The notes under the pieces: model-generated
What the model saw: only the letters and a program-made list of their open reading frames with translations
Told to the model about the DNA's origin: nothing
The model's database searches: none
Program-made: the position numbers and the translations under genes
Assembly (NCBI GenBank): GCA_937895935.1
Contig: CALBKX010000061.1
Span: 1-26,628, forward strand
DNA: 26,628 bases
Source of the DNA: an uncultured Clostridia bacterium
GTDB lineage: Bacteria; Bacillota; Clostridia; Christensenellales; UBA1242
Direction of reading: 5' to 3'
In this document: piece by piece, positions 1 to 8,271 of the stretch
How positions within the stretch are numbered: the first letter of the stretch is position 1
Layout: the number at the start of each line of letters is the position of its first letter

Positions 1-28
1 CAATGTAAAGTTTAATTTTATTATTCAT
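1..28 (-). CDS. Start of a gene running off the left edge (partial)
   Basis: On the minus strand an ATG at 28-26 opens a frame reading MNNKIKLYI to the window edge. It is preceded by an AGGGAG ribosome binding site (plus-strand ctccct at 36-41) at a spacing of 7 bases, as good as those of the confident genes here. Only nine residues are visible, so no function can be given. It is divergent from the gene at 270. Confidence 0.55.
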
Positions 29-269
29 TTTTTTACTCCCTATTTTTTTTGGTGTCATGCCTATCATATCACCGCAATTTTAATAAGTGCTAGTAAAACA
101 ATTGACGAAAATAACCAAAAATGGTCAAAAATACCACTAAAACATATAAATATGTCGAATATGTGGAAATTTGTTAGTGAATTTTGAAAAAGATTTGTTT
201 TTTTAATTTAAAACTTCTAAATAACTCATCTTTTCACCAAATTTGCATTTATCTCATATATGAAAGCAT

Positions 270-755
270 ATGGACGAAAATTATGACGATTTTAAAATTT
301 GTTCTCCAAAAGAATATGAACAAATAGCAAAAAAATATAGTGAGCAATTAATCAAAGTGCACAAAGATGTTGCCTTTAATAGCAAATTATTGCACAATTT
401 TATAAAACAAAATATTTTAGTTTTAGAGAACATTGTAGGGTCTGTTAATGTAAATCAGTCCTCTATTTTACAAAGAATTTATGTAAAATCTTGCAGTTTA
501 GAAAAGTACATAATTGAAAATTTTAGCAGTAATATTTTAAAACAAGAATTATTGAATAAAGACAAACCTTATATTAACAATCAAAAAAACAATTCAAAAT
601 TTATGTCAATATATGATACATCACGCATTAAAAAATCTGGCATATCAAATTTATGTCAGATTTTAAAGTTGATTTATTCAAATAATAATAGTTCTCAAAA
701 TTTAGAATTCGCTTTAAAAACAATTGATTTAATTGAAGAATATTGTAAAATTTAA
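270..755 (+). CDS. Hypothetical protein, 161 aa
   Basis: An intact 161-residue frame rich in Lys, Asn and Ile, with no signal peptide or membrane segment, so probably cytoplasmic and mostly helical. I do not recognise a family. No clear Shine-Dalgarno precedes the ATG at 270 (only a weak GAAAG), and no better in-frame start lies upstream. The gene converges on the lipoprotein gene and overlaps its end by 4 bases, with no obvious terminator between them. The gap upstream (29-269) contains TGACGAA and TGTCGAA heptamers resembling Spo0A boxes, but such heptamers are expected several times by chance in a window of this size. It is the most convincing frame here but remains unassigned. Confidence 0.6.
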   Translation: MDENYDDFKICSPKEYEQIAKKYSEQLIKVHKDVAFNSKLLHNFIKQNILVLENIVGSVNVNQSSILQRIYVKSCSLEKYIIENFSSNILKQELLNKDKPYINNQKNNSKFMSIYDTSRIKKSGISNLCQILKLIYSNNNSSQNLEFALKTIDLIEEYCKI

Positions 756-1735
756 ATTTCAAGGTTATTATTTTTATTGAAATCATCCAGTGCTTTTTTC
801 TCCTTACGTTTTGCAACAAAATAAGTGACAAGTCCAACTATCCCACCGCCTAAAATGGCAATTCCATACCAAATAGGCTTGTTGGCAGTTGTTGTCCAAT
901 ACTCAAAATGCACTTGGTCTTGTTCTTCCCTTTCAAAATTGTCGGCATCAATTTTCCAGTAGTGATAATAATAACCGTCTTTTTGAATTATGGCGTTTGC
1001 ATTGCTATGGAGCCTTGCAGTTGGAACGATATGGCAATAAGTAAAAGTTTTACTTGCAGAGTTGTATCCAATTTGAACTTTTATTGCACTCCACCTGTCT
1101 TTAGCCATTTGGATACTTTCATCAGTAGGAGATTCTCCCGCTAAAACGTCAATAACTACCCCCTCCATAGCACTTGAAACATTTTTCCCTAAAGATATAG
1201 TTTCCAAAGCCATATTGTCAAATGTGGTTTTTGTAGTGGTGGTGAACAACTTTTTTTCTACAACAACTGTTTTTGGCTCATTTAAAATTGTGTTTGAATT
1301 TTTAAATATCGTATAACAAGTTGAGTTTTTAAAGTATATCTCATATTGGATATATTGTATTTTTGTTTTGGTACCTGAATCTGTACTTAAAGATAGTGAA
1401 GAATTTATATTTAAAGAGCTATCAAACGATACTCCATTTTTTAACTCTTCTTTTTTCTCGTTTGAATATTGTTCTATTGAATCAATTTTTGCCTTGTATT
1501 TATTTAAATAAGTAGTGAAAGTGTTATCCAATTTCTCTTTTGCTACTTCTTTTATTTTTTGATTTTCGATTTCAGTTATTCCTGCGTTTAAAAGCTCTTC
1601 CTCAGCGTAAGGCAAACTATAAAACTCAATTATTGAACCATCAGAATTTAAAGCATATCCAACTATGCCCTCATTGGAACAACCAGCGAATATAAAACAA
1701 CATATGAGTAATAAAACAACTAAAAATCTTTTCAT
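752..1735 (-). CDS. Lipoprotein with a C-terminal membrane segment, 327 aa
   Basis: The N-terminus is a lipoprotein signal peptide: MKR, a hydrophobic core, and a lipobox FAGC with Cys19 followed by SNEG, so the mature protein should be lipidated and face outside. Residues ~20-280 form a soluble, Ser/Thr/Lys-rich ectodomain of unknown fold. Near residues 290-309 there is a second hydrophobic helix (IWYGIAILGGGIVGLVTYFV) followed by a basic tail (AKRKEKK), which fits a transmembrane stop with a cytoplasmic C-terminus. The protein would thus be anchored at both ends. A weak AAAGGAA ribosome site lies upstream. It is a single gene, with no operon partner. No enzymatic motif is seen and I do not recognise the family. 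Confidence 0.75.
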   Translation of the reverse strand: MKRFLVVLLLICCFIFAGCSNEGIVGYALNSDGSIIEFYSLPYAEEELLNAGITEIENQKIKEVAKEKLDNTFTTYLNKYKAKIDSIEQYSNEKKEELKNGVSFDSSLNINSSLSLSTDSGTKTKIQYIQYEIYFKNSTCYTIFKNSNTILNEPKTVVVEKKLFTTTTKTTFDNMALETISLGKNVSSAMEGVVIDVLAGESPTDESIQMAKDRWSAIKVQIGYNSASKTFTYCHIVPTARLHSNANAIIQKDGYYYHYWKIDADNFEREEQDQVHFEYWTTTANKPIWYGIAILGGGIVGLVTYFVAKRKEKKALDDFNKNNNLEI

Positions 1736-1944
1736 TCTTTTATTGTATTCCTTTATTTTTTAATTAATTCTTGAATCAGTTATGTTTGTTGTAATAATTT
1801 TAAAATAATTTTTGTCAACAATTAAGACATTATCACATTTTTAAAAAAAAAGAAACTTTTTTGAATTTAATACAAAAAGTAATTTAAATAAATTTGCTAA
1901 AATATATTAAACTATGCAAAAATATTTCAAAAGGTAGGAATGTA

Positions 1945-2919
1945 ATGGAAATTTTTTTGGCTATTGTGATTTTAGTTGTATCATTTGTTTTAATTATTTG
2001 GGGCGGGGACTTGTTTGTTAATTCATCAGTTGCAATAGCAAAAAAGTTAAAAATTCCAACATCAATTATTGGAGCAACCCTGGTTAGTATTGGCACAACC
2101 ATACCTGAAATTTTGGTTACTATTTTTTCAATAACAAAAAATGCAAGCGGTGTTGCCGTTGGTAATGCTGTTGGCTCGGTAATCTTTAATACTTGTGTTA
2201 ATGTCGGTATTCTACTATGTTGCACTATCTTGTTAATAAAAAAAAGTTTACGCTTTGACTATCTTCTTTTAATACTTGCACTCATTTCTTTGTTTGTGTT
2301 TGGCATTAGCGGAAATTTAAGTGTTTGGGGCTCAATATTTTTACTTATTATATTTATCACTTTTTTTACAATCAATATTGTGGAAGCAGTTAAATGTAAA
2401 AAAGAAAATGATAACAATGATGCAAATCCCCTTAGTAAAGAACAAAACATTTGGGTTTGCTTACTAATATTTGTTATTTCTGCAAGCATGATTGGTGTTG
2501 GTGCATATTTTATGGTTGAAAAAGCCAAGTTTTTGGCACAACTTGCAGGTCTTAGTGAATTATTCATAGGTTTAACTATTGTCGCTTTTGGGACTTCGCT
2601 TCCAGAATTGATAACCACAATAAATTCAATAAGGAAAAAAGAACCCGAACTTGGATTTGGAAACATCATTGGAGCAAACATAATTAATGCCACTTTACTA
2701 GTTGGCTTAACTGGAACTCTTTCAGGTGGTATTGGCATTGATAAGGAAACTTTGTTTGTTACTATCCCAGTTTCAATTGTAGCAACTTTATTTCTTTTAT
2801 TACCCCCACTAATTAAACACAAAACTTATAAATGGCAAGGTTTTTGCATTTTGGGTTTATATGTTGCTTACTATGTATTTTTGATATTAAACGCAACTGG
2901 CGTTATTCGCTTTGCATAA
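1945..2919 (+). CDS. Calcium/sodium antiporter, CaCA family (YrbG-like)
   Basis: A polytopic membrane antiporter that exchanges Ca2+ for Na+ or H+. The two inverted alpha-repeats of the Ca2+:cation antiporter family are both present: the first has GTTIPE and GNAVGSVIFNT, the second has GTSLPE and GNIIGANIINA. They are separated by a hydrophilic loop containing KCKKENDNNDAN. The acidic residues of the two (T)xPE motifs are those that bind the ion in this family. The chosen ATG at 1945 follows an AAAGGTAGGAA ribosome site and gives 324 residues, the usual length for YrbG-type proteins. An in-frame ATG at 1894 would add 17 hydrophilic residues before the first helix and has no ribosome site. It appears monocistronic. 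Physiological direction and ion specificity cannot be read from sequence. Confidence 0.93.
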   Translation: MEIFLAIVILVVSFVLIIWGGDLFVNSSVAIAKKLKIPTSIIGATLVSIGTTIPEILVTIFSITKNASGVAVGNAVGSVIFNTCVNVGILLCCTILLIKKSLRFDYLLLILALISLFVFGISGNLSVWGSIFLLIIFITFFTINIVEAVKCKKENDNNDANPLSKEQNIWVCLLIFVISASMIGVGAYFMVEKAKFLAQLAGLSELFIGLTIVAFGTSLPELITTINSIRKKEPELGFGNIIGANIINATLLVGLTGTLSGGIGIDKETLFVTIPVSIVATLFLLLPPLIKHKTYKWQGFCILGLYVAYYVFLILNATGVIRFA

Positions 2920-3105
2920 AAAATTTCTTAAATTTACAAAAAAAGATAAAAAATTGTTTGTAGAAAATATAAATTAAATGTTAATATATGTTGTACAAAA
3001 TTAGTTTTTGTTTTATGTAACAAACTCTATTTTTAGAACAAAAAAAGAAAAACGCAAAAATTAAGTTTTGCCAAATCTTAAAAAATTAAAAAAGGAGAAA
3101 TTTTT

Positions 3106-3507
3106 ATGCAATGGTATTATTGGGTTATATTACTTGGTGTTTTAGTAGTAATGTATGTTTTGTTAATAGCACGCCAAAGAAAACAAGAAAAACAAAGTAG
3201 GGAACTTTTGGACACCTTTAAAGTAGGCGATAAAGTTATTACACATATAGGTATTTATGGTAAAATCAAACGCATTTACAACACTACTTATGGCAGAGTT
3301 TGTGTTTTAGAAATTGGAACACAAAACAAAGTTGAAATTGAATTAGACATGCGTTATATTGCTGGAAAAGATGAAAAAACTCTTGTGGCTGATGAACCAA
3401 AACCCGCTTTAGAAACTAAGAAAAATGAAATTAAAGAAGAAAAAGTTGAACAAAAGCCTGAAACAATTGAAAACACTGAAGAAAAAGAAAATAAAGAAGA
3501 AAAATAA
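3106..3507 (+). CDS. yajC: YajC-like Sec translocase accessory subunit
   Basis: A 133-residue protein with one N-terminal membrane helix (residues ~5-21), a basic cytoplasmic stretch (ARQRKQEKQ), then the YajC core: FKVGDKVITHIGIYGKI, the family's 'GD.V.T.GGI.G.V' beta-motif. YajC associates with SecDF and the SecYEG channel and supports protein export and membrane insertion. The C-terminal ~45 residues are a Lys/Glu-rich, low-complexity tail not found in short YajC proteins. The ATG follows AAAAAGGAGA at good spacing. Unlike many bacteria, no secD or secF gene follows; a strong hairpin terminator closes the unit and the next gene is convergent. Confidence 0.88.
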   Translation: MQWYYWVILLGVLVVMYVLLIARQRKQEKQSRELLDTFKVGDKVITHIGIYGKIKRIYNTTYGRVCVLEIGTQNKVEIELDMRYIAGKDEKTLVADEPKPALETKKNEIKEEKVEQKPETIENTEEKENKEEK

Positions 3508-3613
3508 TGATTTTTTGTGGGTAAATTAGTTTTTGTAATTAGAAATATTTTGTTATCAATTTAATTCTTAATTAAAAATAATTTAGATTGTGTTAATAAT
3601 AATACTTTATTAA

Positions 3614-3660
3614 AAACAAGGCAAAATTTTTGTTTTAAACAAATTATGCCTTGTTTTTTT
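3614..3660. terminator. Bidirectional terminator between yajC and the 327-aa gene
   Basis: A perfect 10-bp stem AAACAAGGCA/TGCCTTGTTT (3614-3623 with 3647-3656). It has a T run on the plus side and a T-rich exit on the minus side (TTGTTTTTAA), so it can end both convergent units. Confidence 0.85.
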
Positions 3661-3662
3661 AT

Positions 3663-4646
3663 TTATTCTTCACTTATGCTTAAAATGTTCTTTTCTCTTA
3701 CTCTGGTGAACAACCTATACTTTGTGCAAGCAGACTCAAATAGTATATGCACTTTGCCGTCTTCATAATCAATTCCCTCACTCATACAAGGAGCAACAAT
3801 AGTTTTAATTAAAATTGAATTTGACAAAACATACAAATCTAATTCATCATTATTTATGTTAATTTTTTCGTTTGACTTTGTTGGATTATTATAAACTAAA
3901 ATTTTGGAATCAGGCAATGAATAAGATGTTGAAACAACTATTTTCCCACTGTCCGTCATGCACAGACCTTGTGCTTGGTCGGGAACTGAAATTGCTTTTA
4001 TTGGTTTTGTGCTTTCAAGCCCAAATATTTTGGAGGTGTTTATTTGATAGCACAATGTTATCCCGTGATTTATTTCATTATCATTTATTTTTACATAATG
4101 CGACTCGCTCACTTCATATTTCCCTTGCTTATAAAATTCGCCTATATATAATAAGTTATCCTTTGCATAACAAAAATCTGTGTTTATTTTTGTTTCAAAA
4201 ATGTCAATTGTGGCAATTGTTTGACCATCGGTTGATGAAATAATATCTTCAAGTTTAAAATTAAACAAATACCCATCTGACACTAGATACACCATACTGC
4301 CAAACATTGCAATCCCGCCAAAATGTCCATTGTTTAAATTGACAGTTTTAGTATCAACCAGTATATGTTTTTTTACACCATCTTTATTAACATAGTAAAT
4401 TCTTGAAGGTTTAGATGTGTCCTTCATATAGCCACTCACCAAATATGCATTTTCGCTATCAATAGCACATAATCCTTGTGGGCAAAAACCGTCATTTAAG
4501 CCAGGTATTTCCACCTCAGCATTTGCATAATTGTAAAAATCATACTTTTTGCCAAAATAATAAAACCAAATAAGTCCAGCAAGGACAACTAAAACAATTA
4601 AAAATATTGCTAAAAATTTTTTCTTTTTTGAAATTGCTTTTGCCAT
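3663..4646 (-). CDS. Membrane-anchored extracytoplasmic protein, probably beta-propeller, 327 aa
   Basis: Residues 1-10 are basic (MAKAISKKKK), followed by a membrane helix (~11-31) that anchors the protein with the rest outside. The ectodomain has repeating short beta-rich blocks with similar phrases: CPQGLCAIDSENAYLVSGY, GGIAMFGSMVYLVSDGYLF, DNLLYIGEFY, QAQGLCMTDSGKIVVSTSY and SEGIDYEDGKVHILFESA. Each has a 'Q/EG...G.....S' pattern typical of propeller-blade proteins of the YncE/six-blade type. I infer a binding or scaffold role; no catalytic motif is evident. The start is well supported by an AGGAG site 7 bases upstream. That site can pair into a hairpin (annotated separately), so translation may be structure-controlled. 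Single gene, convergent with yajC. Confidence 0.8.
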   Translation of the reverse strand: MAKAISKKKKFLAIFLIVLVVLAGLIWFYYFGKKYDFYNYANAEVEIPGLNDGFCPQGLCAIDSENAYLVSGYMKDTSKPSRIYYVNKDGVKKHILVDTKTVNLNNGHFGGIAMFGSMVYLVSDGYLFNFKLEDIISSTDGQTIATIDIFETKINTDFCYAKDNLLYIGEFYKQGKYEVSESHYVKINDNEINHGITLCYQINTSKIFGLESTKPIKAISVPDQAQGLCMTDSGKIVVSTSYSLPDSKILVYNNPTKSNEKININNDELDLYVLSNSILIKTIVAPCMSEGIDYEDGKVHILFESACTKYRLFTRVREKNILSISEE

Positions 4647-4652
4647 AATTTT

Positions 4653-4679
4653 TCTCCTATTATTTTATGTGATAGGAAA
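4653..4679 (-). promoter_or_regulatory. Hairpin that can mask the ribosome binding site of the 327-aa gene
   Basis: In the minus-strand leader TTTCCTAT (4679-4672) can pair with ATAGGAGA (4660-4653), 8 bp with one G-U, around an 11-base loop. The 3' arm contains the AGGAG ribosome site. The stem is seen; the regulatory role is inferred. Confidence 0.4.
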
Positions 4680-5056
4680 TTTTGCATATTTTAAAAAAAA
4701 TTATTTTTAATTTAATGCACTTGTCCTACACAATAAAAACACATCGCTTTTGTTGTTAGCATAAAAGAGCTTACATTTATGTAAGTGCAAAACTTTTATT
4801 TTTTTTGAATGTTTCGATTAAATTGTACAATATTAAGAAAAAAATCTCTACTTATTTTTTTTAATTTACAATAATTTTGTTAATTTTTAAAAAAATTGGA
4901 CAATAAATTATTAAATTGTTTAAAAAAAAATAAAAAAATAAAAAAATTGCTTTTCTTTTAATAAATAATATGCTAATATATGATTGTAAAACAATTAAGC
5001 AGAATATTAATTTATTTTCTGCGAAAGATAAAATTAAATAATTTGGAGGTTTATTT
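4680..5056. other. AT-rich intergenic region upstream of the pilin gene
   Basis: No gene is seen. At 4762-4796 there is a CTTACA/TGTAAG hairpin nested in AAAAG/CTTTT and followed by a T run, a weak terminator-like structure with no matching gene. Long A and T tracts follow. At 4971-4979 TGC-TAATAT is a candidate extended -10 element for the pilin gene, giving a leader of about 70 bases. A good AATTTGGAGG ribosome site precedes the ATG at 5057. Confidence 0.45.
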
Positions 5057-5422
5057 ATGAATTTAATTTTAGCCAAAGTATGCTCATTTATTACCAATGT
5101 GCCTTTACGTGAACCAACAGAGGGCGAAGCAGATTTAGGAAAATTCAACTGGGTTTATAACATTACAGATGTTATTAATGCCATTAAATGGCCATTAATT
5201 ATTATCATTGCTGCTGCAGGTTCAATTTATGCAATCTTTTTGGGTGTTCAAATGGCAAGAGCCGATTCTTCTGAAAAACGTGAGGAAGCAAAAAAACGTG
5301 TAATTAACGTTTTGCTTGGCGTTGCAATTGCCGTTGGTTTAATGCTATTGATTACAGTATTTGTTAATGCATTACCAAGTTGGATTGGCAAACCTGAAGA
5401 TAATGTAATCAAAAATAGTTAA
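5057..5422 (+). CDS. VirB2/Mbov_0395-like pilin protein, 121 aa
   Basis: A small protein with two membrane helices: residues ~45-66 (WPLIIIIAAAGSIYAIFLGV) and ~85-107 (VINVLLGVAIAVGLMLLITV). They are joined by a short charged loop (MARADSSEKREEAKKR). This helix-loop-helix arrangement, with an N-terminal extracytoplasmic stretch and a Gly/Ala-rich first helix, is that of VirB2/TrbC pilins and the Mbov_0395-type pilin-like proteins of Gram-positive and mollicute integrative elements. It has its own terminator, and the next gene downstream encodes the matching VirB6-like protein, which supports the assignment. No classical cleavage site is obvious. The ATG has an excellent ribosome site (TTTGGAGG). 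Confidence 0.75.
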   Translation: MNLILAKVCSFITNVPLREPTEGEADLGKFNWVYNITDVINAIKWPLIIIIAAAGSIYAIFLGVQMARADSSEKREEAKKRVINVLLGVAIAVGLMLLITVFVNALPSWIGKPEDNVIKNS

Positions 5423-5446
5423 TTTTCAAATAAACATTCTGAATAT

Positions 5447-5480
5447 AAAACCTTTTGGCTTAAAGCTGAAAGGTTTTTTG
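5447..5480 (+). terminator. Terminator after the pilin gene
   Basis: AAAACCTTTTGGCTT pairs with AAGCTGAAAGGTTTT (two G-U pairs) and is followed by TTTTTT. The pilin can therefore be made in excess over the downstream VirB6-like protein. Confidence 0.85.
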
Positions 5481-5548
5481 CTTTGTTTGGCAATACATTA
5501 AAAAAAGAAAGTTTTTTTTAAAAAACTATGTACAAATTTAAGTATTTT

Positions 5549-5557
5549 TGGTATACT
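5549..5557 (+). promoter_or_regulatory. Candidate extended -10 promoter for the VirB6-like gene
   Basis: TGG-TATACT fits an extended -10 element (TGn plus TATAnT-like hexamer). No good -35 is seen at 17 bases. It lies between the pilin terminator and the next gene, giving a leader of about 105 bases with GTTG/CAAC ends. Confidence 0.4.
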
Positions 5558-5671
5558 ACAAATAATAATAAAAAAAGTTGTGATAAAATTTTTTATTTAT
5601 ATTTATGCTTACATTAATTCCAACCTTTAAGTTTTGCAACTTTTTTAAAAATATAGGGAGGTTTTTTGTTT

Positions 5672-7849
5672 ATGTATCCTATGTTGTTAGGCATTCAAGA
5701 CAAAATTTTGGATTCATTAAAATCATTTTTGGTTTTTATACCTAAAGTGCTTTATTTTATAATTTCCTGTGTTTTATCGTTAATTGATTTTTGTCAGGCT
5801 GGTTTTAGAAAACTGGCTGGGCTTGATCCAATAATTATATCCAATGAAACTTACACAGGTGACACAATTTATAAAATAATTACCGATGCACTTTTCACTG
5901 GAAGGTATCCAGCAGTTCAAACAGTTTTTTGGTCACTTATAATTTTGGGCGTATTTATGCTTTTTATGACATCCATTGTTGCTTTGATAAGGCTTGAATA
6001 TAATCCTGATAAGGACAAAGGAAATTCAAAATCTGGGGTGGTTAAAAATTTCTTTAAAGCAATTTTCTCTTTTGCAATTATCCCTATTGCCTGCCTATTT
6101 GGAATGTATTTAAGTAATGCTTTAATTGGAATAGTTGATACTGCCACAGCATCAAATGCTGTTACAAATGTTGAAATAACTCAACGATTTGATAAATGGT
6201 CGGCCGTTGAAGATAGCAATCAAGATTCCGCCGTTTATGGAAGTGATACTTTAACAAGTAGGACTAGCACATATTTGGCATATGATATTTTTGGTTTGCA
6301 CATACCAACAACATCTCAACCTTTTAGTGGAATTATTTTTAAAGCTTGTGCTTATGGTAGCAACAGAATACGTAACAGTGAAGGTTTTTATAATATAATA
6401 GTTCAGCAAAATTATGATTTTTTAAATAATAGCAACAATCAAGCAACAGCAGCTGAAATTGTTGATGTTGGTTTTTCAATCAATGCGAAACTTAAAACCC
6501 CATGCAACTTAAACACAAGTGCAGTTGAAGCTTATTTTAAAGACAGTTCTTTGGGCAAAAACGCATTTGACTGGTCGTATAGTGGCATAAAATCATTGAG
6601 TAAGTACAATGTAAATGCAGTATTTTATTTTTATAATCTTTGGACATTTAATTATATTGTTGCATTTGCAGCAGTTATATCAATTGGTAAATTATATTTA
6701 AGTTTTTTACTTTATTTAATGCAACGTTTGTTTGAAATTATGGGTTTATTTGTAATTTCGCCTATTTCCGTTTCTCTTATGCCTTTGGATGATGGTAACG
6801 CCCTCAAAACTTGGAGATCTACCTTCGCTTCCAAATTTATATTACTGATTATTATGGTCGGGTCTTTAAATTTAATAAATCCAGTAATAAATATATGTCA
6901 AAACATTCAATTTTTTGGAATAAAAATTTTAGATTATTTAATGTTAACTTTCTTTATAGTGGCAGCATTCAATGCTGTTGATTCGTTAAACAAAATGTTT
7001 ACAAAAATATTTACTGGTGATGCAGGAAACTACTCTTCTGCCATGGAAGCTAGCAAAGGAATAACTGATAATTTTAAAACAGGTCTTTCAAAAACAGTTT
7101 CTGGTGCAAAAATTGCAGCATTACCTGTGGCCTTAGGTGCCAAATATGGTGCAAAAGGTGTTAAGGCTGGGGTTGCTGCTGGATTTGCTAGTGCCGAAAG
7201 AAGAATGAACCGTAGGTTAACTAGACAGACTGAAAATGCAGACACCACTTATGCAACAGCTGAAACTGACTACAACAACAATTCTCAAAGAAATGATGCG
7301 ACTGAATATGCATATAATAGATATCAAAATGCTACAAATCAAACTAATGCTGACGGCTCAGTTGAAACAGCTAAACAAAAAGCAAGAAGATTATGGGAAT
7401 CTCAAGATACAAATTTAACTGATGAAGAAAACAAAAAACTACAAGAAAGTAAAATGCAAAGTAAATATGTTGGCGAAAGTCGAAAGAGTATGACAGCCGA
7501 GCAAAAAGCTGAAGACGATAAAGCATTTGAAGAGTATTATAAAACAGTTAGCAACACAGCCACTCCTACTAATATTGCTTATAGTAGAAAAGTTAATGAG
7601 GATACTCTTAAAAAAGCTGCTAAAACAAGAGAAGAAGAATATAAGAAAGTTGCCGAAACACGCAAAAAGGTCGAAGATAAGAAAAAGCGTAAGGCAAAAG
7701 TTGCAAGAGGTTTTGCAAAAGTTGGCGGAGCAGTTTCAAACGATGTTGGCGGTGCACTTGGCAATGTAAGTGATGTTGCAAATGCCGTTCCTGGTGCAGA
7801 CATAGCAAATACTTTGATTACTTCTGTTTTACCTAAAAAGAAAAAATAG
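5672..7849 (+). CDS. VirB6/TrbL-like (Mbov_0396-type) polytopic membrane protein, 725 aa
   Basis: The N-terminal half has membrane helices near residues 17-40, 82-108 and 122-155, an extracytoplasmic domain (~155-310), and a second cluster of helices (~310-445). The second cluster contains the motif SLMPLDDGNALKTWRSTF, preceded by FVISP. An 'SP...PLDDG.A...WR..F' signature is characteristic of Mbov_0396/VirB6-like proteins of Gram-positive conjugative elements, which form the inner-membrane channel scaffold of a type IV secretion system. After residue ~450 come a Gly/Ala-rich stretch and a long Lys/Glu-rich cytoplasmic tail with probable coiled coil, ending in PKKKK. The ATG at 5672 sits 10 bases after AGGGAGG; a TTG two codons earlier is a less likely start. 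No VirB4 or VirD4 ATPase, relaxase or VirB1 gene occurs in the window, so this may be a solitary or scattered system. Confidence 0.82.
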   Translation: MYPMLLGIQDKILDSLKSFLVFIPKVLYFIISCVLSLIDFCQAGFRKLAGLDPIIISNETYTGDTIYKIITDALFTGRYPAVQTVFWSLIILGVFMLFMTSIVALIRLEYNPDKDKGNSKSGVVKNFFKAIFSFAIIPIACLFGMYLSNALIGIVDTATASNAVTNVEITQRFDKWSAVEDSNQDSAVYGSDTLTSRTSTYLAYDIFGLHIPTTSQPFSGIIFKACAYGSNRIRNSEGFYNIIVQQNYDFLNNSNNQATAAEIVDVGFSINAKLKTPCNLNTSAVEAYFKDSSLGKNAFDWSYSGIKSLSKYNVNAVFYFYNLWTFNYIVAFAAVISIGKLYLSFLLYLMQRLFEIMGLFVISPISVSLMPLDDGNALKTWRSTFASKFILLIIMVGSLNLINPVINICQNIQFFGIKILDYLMLTFFIVAAFNAVDSLNKMFTKIFTGDAGNYSSAMEASKGITDNFKTGLSKTVSGAKIAALPVALGAKYGAKGVKAGVAAGFASAERRMNRRLTRQTENADTTYATAETDYNNNSQRNDATEYAYNRYQNATNQTNADGSVETAKQKARRLWESQDTNLTDEENKKLQESKMQSKYVGESRKSMTAEQKAEDDKAFEEYYKTVSNTATPTNIAYSRKVNEDTLKKAAKTREEEYKKVAETRKKVEDKKKRKAKVARGFAKVGGAVSNDVGGALGNVSDVANAVPGADIANTLITSVLPKKKK

Positions 7850-7857
7850 ATTTTAAA

Positions 7858-7892
7858 AATCACAACCTTTAAAACAAAGGGTGTGATTTTTT
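7858..7892 (+). terminator. Terminator after the VirB6-like gene
   Basis: AATCACAACCTTT pairs with AAAGGGTGTGATT (one mismatch) and is followed by a run of six T, 9 bases after the stop codon. Confidence 0.88.
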
Positions 7893-7901
7893 GTTGGAAA
7901 A

Positions 7902-8054
7902 TTTGCCTACATCTCTCATTAATTTAAATATATTATTCGTCCTATTGAATTCAATATGTGATAACTTTTGTTGAACATATTGAAATAAAGAAAAATTGCA
8001 TCCGTCAAAACAATGTTTTGATTGCAAATCAAAACGAGTTCATTAGGATGACAA
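7902..8054 (+). repeat. Palindrome-rich intergenic element, copy 1
   Basis: About 150 bases nearly identical to 8115-8266, in the same orientation. An inner segment is bounded by imperfect 19-base inverted ends (7934-7952 and 8036-8054, cores TCCTAtTGAA and TTCAtTAGGA). Inside it are a palindrome TATTGAATTCAATA, an inverted pair TCAATATG/CATATTGA, and a hairpin GTTTTGATT/AATCAAAAC. No reading frame of note. It looks like a miniature inverted-repeat element or a structured RNA or DNA repeat. The repeated region also includes ~30 bases outside the left inverted end (tttgcctacatctctcatta), so the inverted ends are not the limits of the duplication. Confidence 0.8.
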
Positions 8055-8114
8055 ATTATAATCACCTTTATAGCAATACTCTGTAATTCATCATTTTGGT
8101 CGCTTTTACAAAAC

Positions 8115-8266
8115 TTTGCCTACATCTCTCATTATTTAAATATATTTTTCATCCTATTGAATTCAATATGTGATAACTTTATGTTGAACATATTGAAAAA
8201 AGAAAAATTGCATCCGTCAAAACGATGTTTTGATTGCAAATCAAAACGAGTTCATTAGGATGACAA
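8115..8266 (+). repeat. Palindrome-rich intergenic element, copy 2
   Basis: Second copy, beginning about 60 bases after copy 1 ends and differing by a handful of substitutions and 1-2 base indels. Its 19-base inverted ends are at 8146-8164 and 8248-8266 (16 of 19 positions complementary). Its right end stops 5 bases short of the 439-aa gene's stop codon. On the minus strand its hairpin could act as a 3' structure or attenuator for that gene's transcript. The unique bases between the copies (8055-8114) hold nothing recognisable. Confidence 0.8.
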
Positions 8267-8271
8267 TTTTT

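Noticed and set aside
105..159. TGACGAA and TGTCGAA heptamers resembling 0A boxes upstream of the 161-aa gene.
   Set aside because: About eight such heptamers are expected by chance in this window, and no promoter overlaps them convincingly.
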